Shown: one piece after another, positions 43,843-53,497 of the stretch
Position numbering within the stretch: the stretch's first letter is position 1
Layout: each line of letters opens with the position of its first letter
Notes under the pieces: model-generated
Databases searched by the model: none
Told to the model about the DNA's origin: nothing
What the model saw: the letters and a program-made list of their open reading frames with translations, nothing else
Assembly: GCA_905221605.1 (NCBI GenBank)
Contig: CAJNDS010000001.1
Span: forward strand, 1,342,525-1,404,524
Origin: Symbiodinium natans
Lineage: Eukaryota > Sar > Dinophyceae > Suessiales > Symbiodiniaceae
Length of the DNA stretch: 62,000 nt
Direction of reading: 5' to 3'
Program-made: the position numbers and the translations under genes

Positions 43843-46800
43843 TTACGTGATCATGCCAAGCACTTGTTCCAAAAGCCCCTTTTTTGCAAACGCCAAAATG
43901 TCATCGACATAAACCAGCAAACACGCTCGCGGCTCTCTCCACTCATGCTCCTTGCCTGCCTCGGGCAGCGGGCGTAAGAACCACAAGTTTGAATCACACC
44001 GGCTCTGCTCAAACTTACAGGCAGTCCCCTGCACATGCACTACCATACTGGCTATTTCTACGTCCCTGGTGATCCCCCAGTCTCTAGGAGACTGGTCTAT
44101 GCCATAGACTGCTCTCTGGACCAGCATGAACTGTTGCCGACTAAGGTGGCCATGTCGAGACACAATTCCCGGGACCTTCAGCACGATCACTTCTTCAGGG
44201 ATCTCTTGGGACAACGGAGGCGGCTTAACACGGGGCTGATGTCTGTCAAGCAACTCTGCGTTTAGAAATGCCGTCTTTATGTCAGTAGCTCCCCCGGCCC
44301 ATACCCTCTTTGTGGCAATAGACGCAACTTGACGAAGGACCCCTGGGTCGACCCCCCCGGCGTAGAGGCTAGCCCCATCCTTGTTCTTTTCCTGGCCCCC
44401 TAGGTGATTCCCACACGCAACCAAGCGAGCCTTGAATCTCCCCCCAGCCTTGCGCGTGCAAACAACCTTGCTAGGTATTACCGTCACCTTGGTTCCCTGG
44501 GCCTGGAGCCTCTCTAACTCAGCTGCGTCAATGACTTTAAGGGCCTTTTTCTCATGAACAAGTGAGTCCACCTCCTCCTGAACTGCATCAGCCCAAAGCT
44601 CACAGTGACGCTCAACCTCATCTAGCGGAACAGTATGTGTGGTGAGAACCTCCGCATCAGGCAGAAGGGAGTACTCTATGCAATCCGCCTTACAGCAACA
44701 CTGCTCCAGACGACTGATGTCCTCCACAACACCTTCTAGATGTTGCAGCTCACTGTCGGGATACCCCCCTTTTCCCGCGATCTTACACTCGCGAGCAACC
44801 AGCGACTTCAACGCCAACTGCTGGAAATCAGGATCCTGCACAGCGTCGCCTCCAGCAACGCAGACCCTGTCGAAGCTACAGGCCTCAAGCTCCCCCGGAC
44901 CTTCCAGGAACAGCCCACCGGCCCCATCACCCTCCAACCCCTCAAACTGACCAAGGATCAGAGCATCCAAAGCCGGACAACGTGAACCTCCACGATCCAC
45001 CCTGTCACCATCCTGGCCACCTTCACGCGACCCTACAAAAGAATCGCCCCCACGAGCCCCCCACCCAGCGCTGACTGACCGGCCAAGGGGAGCTGGAAGC
45101 GATAAACTACCACTCGCATAGGAAAAAACGTCCCTCTCTGCAATCGAACACAAACCAATTGGATCTTTTGCACACGAAGGACACGAAGAATTGTGATACA
45201 CAGCACAAGTTGACATTGCATCCTCAGCAACGTTGCACTCTACAGCTGGCCCACTCCACCTTACGCGCCTACTTTCTGACGCCTGGCGGGAGCCCCCTTT
45301 CCCACACTTCAGAATGCCCCTTTTCCATTCAGGGCCAGCACACTCACCCGGATCCCCACGACCCATATGACACACGAAATGCCCTTGACTCTCAACACCC
45401 CCGGCACTCTCTCGACCCTCACAGCGCTCTGAATCTCTATGACTCTCACTGCGCTCCAAGTCATGAGCATGTGCGGGCGAAAACTCGAGGACATGACCAG
45501 TACACGACACTTGAGGCGTCGGTTTTTGAACTTTTTGATCTATATGGAGGTCTCCCCCCTGCTGGTCATCACCAGCAGCACATACACCCGGTAGCCGAAA
45601 CCCCGTACATTGCAAGCCTCGACGCTGCTCCGCAGTCGCCCTGCTGATACCTTTTAGGCTATACGCCACGAGCAGCACACGCGAACCCTCTTGCCAACCC
45701 TCTGTTGCGTGCCACTTGTGGGGGTCCAAGTAGCATGGTTGAAACGGCGTAAGAGATTGCACCTCCCCTGCCACCCGCATCTTGGGAGTAACCCATCGAG
45801 CATCATCCCCCAGCGCCCTCTCGACCCAGATCCCTCCCCCGGACGGCGGAACCCGAAGGGGTAAAATCAAGTTTGACACCGGCAGATTGTATGTATCCCT
45901 GTGCGGTTTGGCGCGGGTTTGATTCAGGATTGTGAGAGTAGTGAACTCATGCTTGGGATCGACAGCAGCAACCATACGAGCTAGCAACTTGGCAAAGCCT
46001 GGAAATCGCGCCCATTCCCGAGTCACTCCGGTCACCCCCCCATGCTGATAGAACCCCAAAACTCTTGCAAAGCCGCCCTCGTCAAGAACTCCCACCCTCG
46101 AGCGACCCGACGGAGACTGCAACCAGCTGGTGCCCAACAAGAACTGCGATGCCCGATCTAAGCAAAAATGCTCACTGGAGGCCAAGCCCCATGCTTGCTC
46201 ATCTTCAGACAACACATCTTGAATCCTGGCAACATGCTCTCGAGCACTCTCTTCAGAACCCTTGGCGTCGGCCTCAGCTACTGCTGGCCTAACTCCTAGA
46301 GTGGTTTTGCCACGAACCCGAACGTCAGGATTAACTGCTCGCGTGCCTACCTTGGCCTTTTCGGGAGGAATCTCGAAGGAGTCTGGATCTACTGTCTGAA
46401 GGTCGGCAAACACACACGGAGTGTTTAAAAGCTCGCCCGCATCAGTCCTGACAAGATCGCCAGCTGACAACTCCCTAGAGGGACACAACAGCCTAGCCCC
46501 AACGACCCGCGACACCCACTCTCCTCGCTTATGGATGTGCCAGCTTCTCTGCAACACATGCACCTTCGCACCAAATGGCACGAGCCTTGGCACATTCCAG
46601 CCAAGCTTAGAGGCCTCAACGCGAAACCGCTCAGCACACGCGTGCCGAAGGGCGTATGGCCAATCTGGAATTGGGGTATCCATGTGGTGCATCAGCGTCC
46701 GCGCCTGGCCTTTCAAGATCCCAATTAGGTTCTCAGCAAATGGGTTAGCCCGAAACCGGTCCCCCCCCGTGTTGGTCTTGTGGATCCCTCTAGCGCGTGT

Positions 46801-49800
46801 CCACTCCCGCATCAGCTTGTTGCAAAATTCTCCCCCGGCATCGGTGTGCAGGCGTGCAACATTACACCCCATCGCCACCAATCTAGCCTCAATCCCCTTC
46901 ACGGCATCAAGGACCTCCCGAGCCCCCTTTGTGCGGAGCATTGCCACAAACGGCAAGTGGACAAGCTCTAACTTTTTCATGGGTTGAGGTTCTTCCTCCT
47001 CCGGAGCCTGATCCTGCTCTTGAACTTCTACAGCCTCCTCCTCGGACTCTTCCACCTCCCAAGGACCCTCTTGTGGCAGGTCCCCAACCCCTGCACCTGG
47101 AACTTCCTCCGGATCTTCAAAAGGCTCAGCTCCTAGGAACCCGTTGAGCTCAGGAGACCGTGGGACAGAGAACACGGCTGCCAAGAAGTATCTGGCCCTA
47201 CATCCCTCACTCATCCCCTCCTTGAACGGACCGGCCAAATCAAGGGATAGTGTGAAGCTCTCTGACACTTGGCTCCTAAAATGCGATGGTCGGCGTATTC
47301 TACCTGCCACACATGCATAGCAGTCCCGGCGATATGGGATGTGACCTGCCAAGACGTGATCCCGCATAGATTGGTCAATGCGCAACCGTCGAAGCTCCTC
47401 CACTTCCCGAACACACACCGCCCTTCTACTACATGAGTTGTCCAACGACTGACGGATAGCTTGACAAAGCCCATGTGACCATTTTGCCCACTCTTCGCTA
47501 GAGCCACGTTCTTGCTCATCACTAGCCCATCCCGGCCCCTTTAGATCCATAGCCCATCTGGGCCAGTACCCAGACACGCAGGCGACGGTCGTTGGCTTAC
47601 GGCACACGTGACCCAACGGACCCTGATCTAGGGTGATGAGGCTCAGGCCTAAGAGCCTTCGAAGAGTTTCAAACTCAGCAGTGGTCCATAGCGTGGGATA
47701 CGAGGCGTGACACTCACCAAACACTTCTTTGGGGTCTTGGGGGTTCTCAAGTATAAAGTTGAAACACCGCTCCTCTTCGGAATCAAGCGTGGAAAGACCC
47801 CATTTGGCCACTACCCCAAGCATGAACGTACGAATCATGAGCTGATCATCCTCCCAAACCTTCGCCTCCTCGCGCGCGGAGATCCCAGCCTTACCCCACC
47901 GCCCAGGGCCATCACGATCCCGAACGACTGGTGGGCCCTCACCCCGCCCCCTCAAGGCCGATCGAGTTCGACACGGAAACCCTGACAGGACTGCCTTCAG
48001 CTTCCCTCGGGCAGCAAGGCTTAAAATGTACGAATACGTCGAGGGGTCGTTCAGGTCTTCTTGGCTGTCTACTGCAAGGACAACCATCCCATGCTTAGCT
48101 GCAACCTCATCAAATGCTCTTCGTGAAGAGCCACAGCATAAGTGAAGTATCACTCCCTTGGCCATCTCGATGGAACGACGCTTCCTACGATTGAAGGCTC
48201 TAGGAGGTTGAGCTCCACTCGTGAGCCTCGACACCTCATCCAGCAGTTCACGGGGAGCTTCAGGGAACAAGGAAGAACACAGCACACGATGCCACACACA
48301 CGCACCCTCTTTGTCTCGTCCCTCAATCCCGACCTTCAACCGACTTGCTGCCCCTTGCCAGACCTTGTCATGTACCCCAAGCTTTTGGACTCGTTCTGTA
48401 TTCAGACCCTGGACACGAGCAATCTCAACTCTGTCAATCAGCTTCAAGGCGAGTTGACGGGTAACCCTCGGGCATCCACTCCGCACAGACACTGGAACAA
48501 TGATACCTTGCTCATCGTGCAGCGTACAAGACCGCTTCGTCCAAACTAGCCTGAACCCTAGAGCTACAAGCTGTCTCAAGGACACTATCGGTTCAATGCT
48601 GTCCTCTGCCAGAAGAACCCCGCCAGCACTCACTCCAAGCTCAATTTCACCCTGGGCCAAACTAACCATCCTGCTGCCTACAGCTCTTTCTCCCTCACGT
48701 CTCTGCCGCATGGAGGTGGTAGCACCCGAATCAATGAGGCCAGTCTCTTCTCCCTCACCAGGCCTAGAAGGATAAGGGCTCTTATCTTCTATCATCTTGA
48801 TGGATGACTGTATGGTATCAAGGACTGCGTTGGCCTTGGCCAACAGGTCATCACGGCTCGTTTTGCCAACGTCGGCAGTGGAACTACTCGCTCCGCCCTT
48901 ACCCCCGCCCCCTTGACCCTTTCTAGCAGCTTCCTTAGCTCCCTCCTTCGATGGCTCACCCGCACCTTGTGACTGATGTTTGGCATGCGGGCATTCGGCC
49001 TTTCGATGGTTGACACTCGAACAAACAAAGCATCTTTTGTCAGAGGGCGTCAGAGCTGAGTGCACAAACCTGCACGCCTTACCGTAGCGGCAGCCATCAT
49101 CCGTTTTCCAGAGTCTGCACACTGGGGTTTCTCCACTGCCCACACCCTTGGCTCCACCCTTGCCGTCCTTGGTACCCCCTTTTCCTTTCTGTTCATCGGC
49201 CCTAGCTACAGTTTGGCGCTTACCCTTGTCTGTCCCAGTAGAAAGCACCGCTTCTTCTGCTTCTGCCAACAACAGCTCAGAATATTGATACACCTTTTCT
49301 TGGGACGGCGACTGATCCAGCAACGCCTGAGTTCGGAAGGTCTGAATCCTGAAAGCTGCGGTGGAGGATAGTGGGGGAGCCAACAAATCCAACCCTCGGA
49401 CCTGAAGGCTAGGGTCTGGTACGGAAAGCTTGAGCTCAAGGGCTCTAGCCAACCAACGCCTCCACTTACGGAGCGCCTTCACTGCCCCTGCACTTGTAGT
49501 AACCTGATCAGGGCCTACCAAGTACGAAAGGAGCTGTTGTTTTTCTGAGGTGCCCCCAGGCTGGAACTTGCACATCACCTTGAAGATTATAGCACAGGAC
49601 CCCATCAATCTAAGAGAAATGATGTCGTCCTTTAGCTCTGAACCCACAGCCGACATCAGCATAGTCACCGCGCGTTGGTCTACTCTTGAGTACTTTCCAC
49701 CCCGATATCGAGTAGCGAGGCTATCCACTTGAAGATGCAAGCGCTCTAGCGGGGATGAGTTTAGCCATCGGCTGTAATACTCGCGTGCGGTATCCATGAC

Positions 49801-50724
49801 GTCATCCCAAAACTCAGTAGCCGTGGCCGACAGACATGTCATAGTGGGCACCAGGGACACCAACCAGTCTCCGGCAACTATAGCTGAAGTGGATGGGTCA
49901 TACGCGCCCAATTTCGGAAGCTCAAGAGATACTCGGGTTGGCTCTTCAGGAACTCCCTTACTCCCTGGATGCTCTTTGCCGCTCAAGGACTTGAAAGCTT
50001 CAGGAATGGGAGGTGGTTGGGAGCTAGTAGTAGCCCACCCCAGGTTACCCCAATCTCCCCCAGTGGCTATGAAGGACGGACTACACCCCACAGCAGGCCC
50101 GGTCGTGGGAGCTGGCGGCGGAGGCCTAATCTCGGTTCCTCCAGGTGAGCATGGATAGACAATCTTAGCCGATGCGACTCCCGATGGCGAACTTCGAGCA
50201 AACGCGGAACCTGACTGAGGACCAGAACCTGGCTTGAAATCGCGACGCTGAGTACCTGACTGACCCGGAGAACCCGAAGACTGCGCCCGTTTCGGACTAC
50301 TACGGCTACGAGGAGTGGCCTTAGCGACGTTACGCGTTCTCGACTCGATCTCTGGGCTAGTGGCCTGGAAAGGTGACAGAGCTCTAGGGTCAAACACACT
50401 GACTCTCTCGCTCCCTCTCCCCCTCGTCTCAGTCTCCCCTCGCTGCTCAAGCGGGACTAGCTGTAATCCTTCTTGCGTAACACGCCAGGCATATCGAACT
50501 CCCCCAACCTCCGTAAACCCCCCAGCCAAGACCTGTGGAGCAATGGCAGGGCCTTCGGGCACTGGCTGAACGGCTGGCGGCTGGCAGATTAGATGTACTC
50601 GGATCCACCACCTGCCCCCTCTCAGCCCGTCTGCTGCCTTCGGCCGCGCTAGCGTCTCCCATCCGGTGTATCGTCGGTTTGACAATGTCCACCTTGTCTC
50701 CACCAGAGTTTCTGGACTGAGCAT
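43843..50724 (-). CDS. Gag-Pol polyprotein with methyltransferase-like and dioxygenase-like domains
   Basis: 2,293 codons; the first ~50 are probably out of frame. In order: capsid-like region (GDWLVSLVPTM...EFWDDV, about 290-330); CCCH zinc finger (C-x8-C-x5-C-x3-H, about 533-555) and CCHC knuckle (565-578); aspartic protease DSGATTS (Asp 665); C5-methyltransferase-like domain with LHLCCGSSRRAF (about 860), SGFPCRTRS (Cys 918) and FILENPQDP (Glu 993); integrase with Asp 1162, Asp 1295 and Glu 1331, an exact DD35E; 2OG/Fe(II) dioxygenase-like domain with PHRD (His 1608, Asp 1610), KWH (His 1672) and Arg 1682; reverse transcriptase from about 2040 with KARLVACGNH and YVDD (2274-2275). Ends at a premature TAA before RNase H. 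Confidence 0.93.
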   Translation of the reverse strand: MLSPETLVETRWTLSNRRYTGWETLARPKAADGLRGGRWWIRVHLICQPPAVQPVPEGPAIAPQVLAGGFTEVGGVRYAWRVTQEGLQLVPLEQRGETETRGRGSERVSVFDPRALSPFQATSPEIESRTRNVAKATPRSRSSPKRAQSSGSPGQSGTQRRDFKPGSGPQSGSAFARSSPSGVASAKIVYPCSPGGTEIRPPPPAPTTGPAVGCSPSFIATGGDWGNLGWATTSSQPPPIPEAFKSLSGKEHPGSKGVPEEPTRVSLELPKLGAYDPSTSAIVAGDWLVSLVPTMTCLSATATEFWDDVMDTAREYYSRWLNSSPLERLHLQVDSLATRYRGGKYSRVDQRAVTMLMSAVGSELKDDIISLRLMGSCAIIFKVMCKFQPGGTSEKQQLLSYLVGPDQVTTSAGAVKALRKWRRWLARALELKLSVPDPSLQVRGLDLLAPPLSSTAAFRIQTFRTQALLDQSPSQEKVYQYSELLLAEAEEAVLSTGTDKGKRQTVARADEQKGKGGTKDGKGGAKGVGSGETPVCRLWKTDDGCRYGKACRFVHSALTPSDKRCFVCSSVNHRKAECPHAKHQSQGAGEPSKEGAKEAARKGQGGGGKGGASSSTADVGKTSRDDLLAKANAVLDTIQSSIKMIEDKSPYPSRPGEGEETGLIDSGATTSMRQRREGERAVGSRMVSLAQGEIELGVSAGGVLLAEDSIEPIVSLRQLVALGFRLVWTKRSCTLHDEQGIIVPVSVRSGCPRVTRQLALKLIDRVEIARVQGLNTERVQKLGVHDKVWQGAASRLKVGIEGRDKEGACVWHRVLCSSLFPEAPRELLDEVSRLTSGAQPPRAFNRRKRRSIEMAKGVILHLCCGSSRRAFDEVAAKHGMVVLAVDSQEDLNDPSTYSYILSLAARGKLKAVLSGFPCRTRSALRGRGEGPPVVRDRDGPGRWGKAGISAREEAKVWEDDQLMIRTFMLGVVAKWGLSTLDSEEERCFNFILENPQDPKEVFGECHASYPTLWTTAEFETLRRLLGLSLITLDQGPLGHVCRKPTTVACVSGYWPRWAMDLKGPGWASDEQERGSSEEWAKWSHGLCQAIRQSLDNSCSRRAVCVREVEELRRLRIDQSMRDHVLAGHIPYRRDCYACVAGRIRRPSHFRSQVSESFTLSLDLAGPFKEGMSEGCRARYFLAAVFSVPRSPELNGFLGAEPFEDPEEVPGAGVGDLPQEGPWEVEESEEEAVEVQEQDQAPEEEEPQPMKKLELVHLPFVAMLRTKGAREVLDAVKGIEARLVAMGCNVARLHTDAGGEFCNKLMREWTRARGIHKTNTGGDRFRANPFAENLIGILKGQARTLMHHMDTPIPDWPYALRHACAERFRVEASKLGWNVPRLVPFGAKVHVLQRSWHIHKRGEWVSRVVGARLLCPSRELSAGDLVRTDAGELLNTPCVFADLQTVDPDSFEIPPEKAKVGTRAVNPDVRVRGKTTLGVRPAVAEADAKGSEESAREHVARIQDVLSEDEQAWGLASSEHFCLDRASQFLLGTSWLQSPSGRSRVGVLDEGGFARVLGFYQHGGVTGVTREWARFPGFAKLLARMVAAVDPKHEFTTLTILNQTRAKPHRDTYNLPVSNLILPLRVPPSGGGIWVERALGDDARWVTPKMRVAGEVQSLTPFQPCYLDPHKWHATEGWQEGSRVLLVAYSLKGISRATAEQRRGLQCTGFRLPGVCAAGDDQQGGDLHIDQKVQKPTPQVSCTGHVLEFSPAHAHDLERSESHRDSERCEGRESAGGVESQGHFVCHMGRGDPGECAGPEWKRGILKCGKGGSRQASESRRVRWSGPAVECNVAEDAMSTCAVYHNSSCPSCAKDPIGLCSIAERDVFSYASGSLSLPAPLGRSVSAGWGARGGDSFVGSREGGQDGDRVDRGGSRCPALDALILGQFEGLEGDGAGGLFLEGPGELEACSFDRVCVAGGDAVQDPDFQQLALKSLVARECKIAGKGGYPDSELQHLEGVVEDISRLEQCCCKADCIEYSLLPDAEVLTTHTVPLDEVERHCELWADAVQEEVDSLVHEKKALKVIDAAELERLQAQGTKVTVIPSKVVCTRKAGGRFKARLVACGNHLGGQEKNKDGASLYAGGVDPGVLRQVASIATKRVWAGGATDIKTAFLNAELLDRHQPRVKPPPLSQEIPEEVIVLKVPGIVSRHGHLSRQQFMLVQRAVYGIDQSPRDWGITRDVEIASMVVHVQGTACKFEQSRCDSNLWFLRPLPEAGKEHEWREPRACLLVYVDDILAFAKKGLLEQVLGMIT

Positions 50725-51403
50725 CCAAGTTCACCGCATCCTGCGATGACAGGTTCAACGTTTCCATCTGGCTTGCTACGTCACCAACAACGCCCTGAGG
50801 CGAAGTTGCCAAGCGGCCAGGCTCTTGTTCCAGTCTTTCCAATCTTGAAGCCATTGTCGCCTGTTCAACCATCATTCGGTCCAAGGCAGGCACAACATGA
50901 CACTGGATTGTTTGCTGCATCATTGTGCTCATTTGACCAAACATCTCGGCAATCATATCCTGGCCTAGGATCTGAACTTGACTAGGCTGACCAGTCGTAG
51001 CACCATCAGAGCTATCACGTGGTTCTGTCTGCCTGGAACGCATTCCCCCGTCCGGGATCAACTCATCCTCATCACCACCAGGTCCACGTCCTCGCCCCCT
51101 AACATCAGTCTTGGCTCGCCTGGTCGACACACTCCCACCATCAGGAGAACTTTCCACCTGGACTCGCGCGGCGGTTTGATCATCATCTGACACTACCATC
51201 AGCGCATCCAGGGCCCCTGGGCCAAGCCCGAACAACCGGCCATCACTAGCGACTGCAGTGGGGATGGGGCGATCATAAGGAGGATCAACTTCGGATTCCT
51301 CCTCTTCCTGTGACGGGTGCCCCGTCCTGTCGGGCGACTCCTGCGCTTCACGGAACTCCTCTTCGAGGGCCCCTGCGAGATCAGAATCGCTTTCCGTTGC
51401 CAT
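50447..51403 (-). CDS. Retrotransposon Gag N-terminal ORF
   Basis: Starts MATESDSDLAGALEEEFREA just inside the 5' LTR and primer site. Acidic, then Arg/Gly-rich, then a helical stretch (MIAEMFGQMSTMMQQTIQ, VVPALDRMMVEQATMASRLE) that could multimerise. The open frame runs to 50,447, but its last ~30 codons look out of frame. The conserved continuation (EGPAIAPQVLAGGFTEVGGV and RYAWRVTQEGLQLVPL) is in the overlapping pol frame, so a shift near 50,540-50,610 joins the two. It could be programmed frameshifting or a mutation. Confidence 0.75.
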   Translation of the reverse strand: MATESDSDLAGALEEEFREAQESPDRTGHPSQEEEESEVDPPYDRPIPTAVASDGRLFGLGPGALDALMVVSDDDQTAARVQVESSPDGGSVSTRRAKTDVRGRGRGPGGDEDELIPDGGMRSRQTEPRDSSDGATTGQPSQVQILGQDMIAEMFGQMSTMMQQTIQCHVVPALDRMMVEQATMASRLERLEQEPGRLATSPQGVVGDVASQMETLNLSSQDAVNLDAQSRNSGGDKVDIVKPTIHRMGDASAAEGSRRAERGQVVDPSTSNLPAASRSASARRPCHCSTGLGWGVYGGWGSSICLACYARRITASPA

Positions 51404-51406
51404 GTC

Positions 51407-51427
51407 TATAGCGTTGGGCTCATGACC
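51407..51427 (-). other. Primer-binding site, half tRNA-Met type
   Basis: The plus strand next to the 5' LTR reads agcgttgggctcatgacc. This resembles the anticodon arm of an initiator tRNA-Met (loop ctcatga with CAT, stem GGG/CCC). Copia is known to prime from a cleaved half of initiator tRNA-Met rather than from the tRNA 3' end. The match sits where a primer site must be. Confidence 0.6.
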
Positions 51428-51800
51428 CGCGAGTTCGCGGGGTGCGCAGACACAGCTTTTAAGCACAGCACAGCAACACAAGAAGAACAAATGATGCCTG
51501 CTGGTCTGTCTGACTGTCTCTTCTGTATCGCCAATCTGTACAACGCGATTCTCAAAAACCTACTACTCGATGCGTATCTGTATCATCTGCAGTGAGCCAT
51601 GCTGAGCTTGGCCATGCAAATCACATTCGAGCAGCAATGGTATCGGCATCGTTTGTAAGAGAGGGCAAAGTTGGGCGATCCAAGCTCGAAAGAGCTTAAG
51701 GCTCCCCCCCAAACACCCCCAACTGTCATGCCTGACACGGCCTGCCGGCCGTGCCAGGGGGCTGAAGGCTCTGTAGGCGCCGCACCTGGGAAACCACGCT
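51428..51800 (-). repeat. 5' LTR of the retrotransposon
   Basis: Counterpart of 41,383-41,742, with 13 extra bases (cgccgcacctggg) at 51,778-51,790. It should hold the element promoter; no TATA motif is obvious. Confidence 0.93.
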
Positions 51801-52270
51801 CCCTAAACCCTCAACCCTCAACCCTCAACCCTTAAACCTCAACCCTCAACCCTCAACCCTAAACCCGAACCCTAAACCCTGAAGCCGAAGGCAAACTAGT
51901 CTTGCACTTTGGTCCAAACGGTGTCTGCCCTCAAGCCGGCAAGCCCTAACATCCGACCCCTTTTAGCCCCCTACTCTCAACCCACCCTAAACCCTAAACC
52001 CTAATCCCTGAACCCTAAAACTGCAATATTACTACTTTTTGAGCCGACACCTAAATTTCCAAACCCCAGAAACCCAACAAACCCTTCTGTTTACCCCCCA
52101 GCCCCCAACCCTAAACCCCACGCTTGCTCCGAAAGAACCCTCTCCAAACCAAAGTTCTAGCATTTTACTAAGACAATCTGCCCGAAACCCCCAAAACCCT
52201 AAACCTGACACAGTAGCCCTAAATCCTAACCCTAAACCCTAAACCTTAAAGTGTTGGGCCCTCTGTGGAG

Positions 52271-52357
52271 GAGTCTACTACCTTGGCGGGCCTCCTGGTG
52301 GACGCGCAGCCCACAGACCACGGGGAGGAGACGGACAGGAACAGGCCTTTCCTTGGA
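52271..52357 (+). CDS. Candidate 87-nt exon, phase 0-0
   Basis: Twenty-nine codons reading ESTTLAGLLVDAQPTDHGEE and TDRNRPFLG between ctctgtggag and GTTTAG. Probably belongs with the exons at 52,791-54,100. Confidence 0.5.
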
Positions 52358-52790
52358 GTTTAGAAAGGGTTTAGGGTTTAGGTCTTGGGGTTTCGGGTTA
52401 AGGGCTTAGGGTTTAAGGTTTAGGCTTCAGGGTTTAGGGCTTAGGGTTTAGGGTTTAGGGGGCCAGCCTGGCCCTAAACCGCAAACCCCTAACCCGAAGC
52501 CCTGAACCCTAATTGGTAGCATGGGACATGCTTTGCACACATCGCTTTTCAAGCCTCCCGCAATTCCCTAAACCCTACACCCGTAAAACCAAACCCTAAA
52601 CCCTAAACCCTAAACCCTAAACCCCTAAACCCCTAAAACCCTAAACCCTAAACCCTAAACCCTACCCCTAACCCCTAAACCCGAAACCCTCAACCCTCAA
52701 CCCTCAACCCTCAACCCTAAACCCTAAACCCTAAACCCTAAACCCTAAACCCTCAACCCTAAACCCTAAACCCTATCAACAGTCCTGAAG

Positions 52791-52925
52791 GTCCCCAGAG
52801 AAGTCGCCGGTTCCTCGGTCAGTGACCGCACCGCCCCGGCGCCTCGGCCGGTGGCCCTCCTCGAAGTCCCTGACGCGGATGAGGTCTCCCACGCCACCGG
52901 GAGAGAATCGCAGGGCCTGTTAGGG
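52791..52925 (+). CDS. Exon of a gene ending at 54,100
   Basis: Acceptor agtcctgaag|G; 45 codons reading VPREVAGSSVSDRTAPAPRP, VALLEVPDADEVSHATGRES and QGLLG; then GTTTGG. C-strand repeats before, G-strand after. Not a recognised domain. Confidence 0.6.
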
Positions 52926-53176
52926 GTTTGGGGTTTGACGGGGGTTTAGGGTTTAGGGTTTGGGGGGGTTTTGGGGTTTAGGGTTTAGAGTTGAGGTTTA
53001 GGGTTTGAGGGCTTTTATGGGTTTTGGGGTTTAGGGTTTTGGGGTTTGGGGTTTGAGGTTTAGGGTTTGAGGGCCTTTAGAGTTTTGCGGTTTCTGGTTT
53101 TTCGGGTTTAGGCGGGGCTTTGGGTTTTAGGAGGTGAGGGTTCAAACTTTTTTAGGCGACCTAAGTCTCATTTAAG

Positions 53177-53346
53177 GGGGGACGCATGGGTACTGCTTGA
53201 CGATCCGGACATCGAGGCGCATCGTGGTGCAGACGCTGCCTCCAGCCCGACTCCAACCACTTGGAAGCGATACCCCCAAAACTCCCGTCACGGTCGCGCG
53301 GCACTACTCGCAGTCGCAGCCGCTTTCTGCCACACTGCCGCTGCAG
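53177..53346 (+). CDS. Exon of the Gln/Pro-rich protein gene, left of a young intron
   Basis: The frame reads RRIVVQTLPPARLQPLGSDT then PKTPVTVARHYSQSQPLSAT and LPLQ, ending in CTGCAG|GTGGTC. It joins in phase 0 to 53,498 to give LPLQ-VVIAHER without loss. The left border is near an AAG|G after an in-frame TAA at 53,173. Confidence 0.6.
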
Positions 53347-53497
53347 GTGGTCATCTAAACCCTAAACCCTAAATCCTAGACCCTAAACCCTAAATCCTAA
53401 ACCCGAAACCCGAAACCCCGAAAACCCTAAACCCTAAACCCTCAACCCTCAACCCGAAACCCGAAACCCGAAACCCGAACCCTAAAAACCCCTGCAG
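53347..53497 (+). other. Intron of telomere-type repeats flanked by a 14-bp duplication
   Basis: ctgcaggtggtcat stands at 53,341-53,354 and again at 53,492-53,505. Removing 151 bp from the GT at 53,347 to the AG at 53,497 restores one copy and an uninterrupted reading frame. The interior is CCCTAAA, CCCTCAA and CCCGAAA units. Confidence 0.8.

Larger units (their letters stand above)
41383..51800 (-). mobile_element. Ty1/copia-type LTR retrotransposon, 10.4 kb
   Basis: Two direct repeats of 360 and 373 bp flank an interior with gag and pol on the minus strand. CCCTA stands at both outer edges (41,378-41,382 and 51,801-51,805), fitting a 5-bp target duplication inside a CCCTAAA tract. Pol order is protease, methyltransferase-like, integrase, 2OG-dioxygenase-like, reverse transcriptase, RNase H; integrase before RT defines copia. 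The LTRs are identical by eye except for one 13-bp indel, so insertion is recent. One in-frame stop and two apparent frame changes interrupt the coding frame. It lies antisense to the host exons. Confidence 0.95.

Noticed and set aside
47700-48160. A host DNA methyltransferase gene
   Set aside because: The motifs are in one continuous frame with protease and integrase, so it belongs to the retrotransposon.
42219-50985. Many plus-strand frames of 60-190 codons inside the retrotransposon
   Set aside because: Antisense shadows of the gag-pol frame; no motifs.
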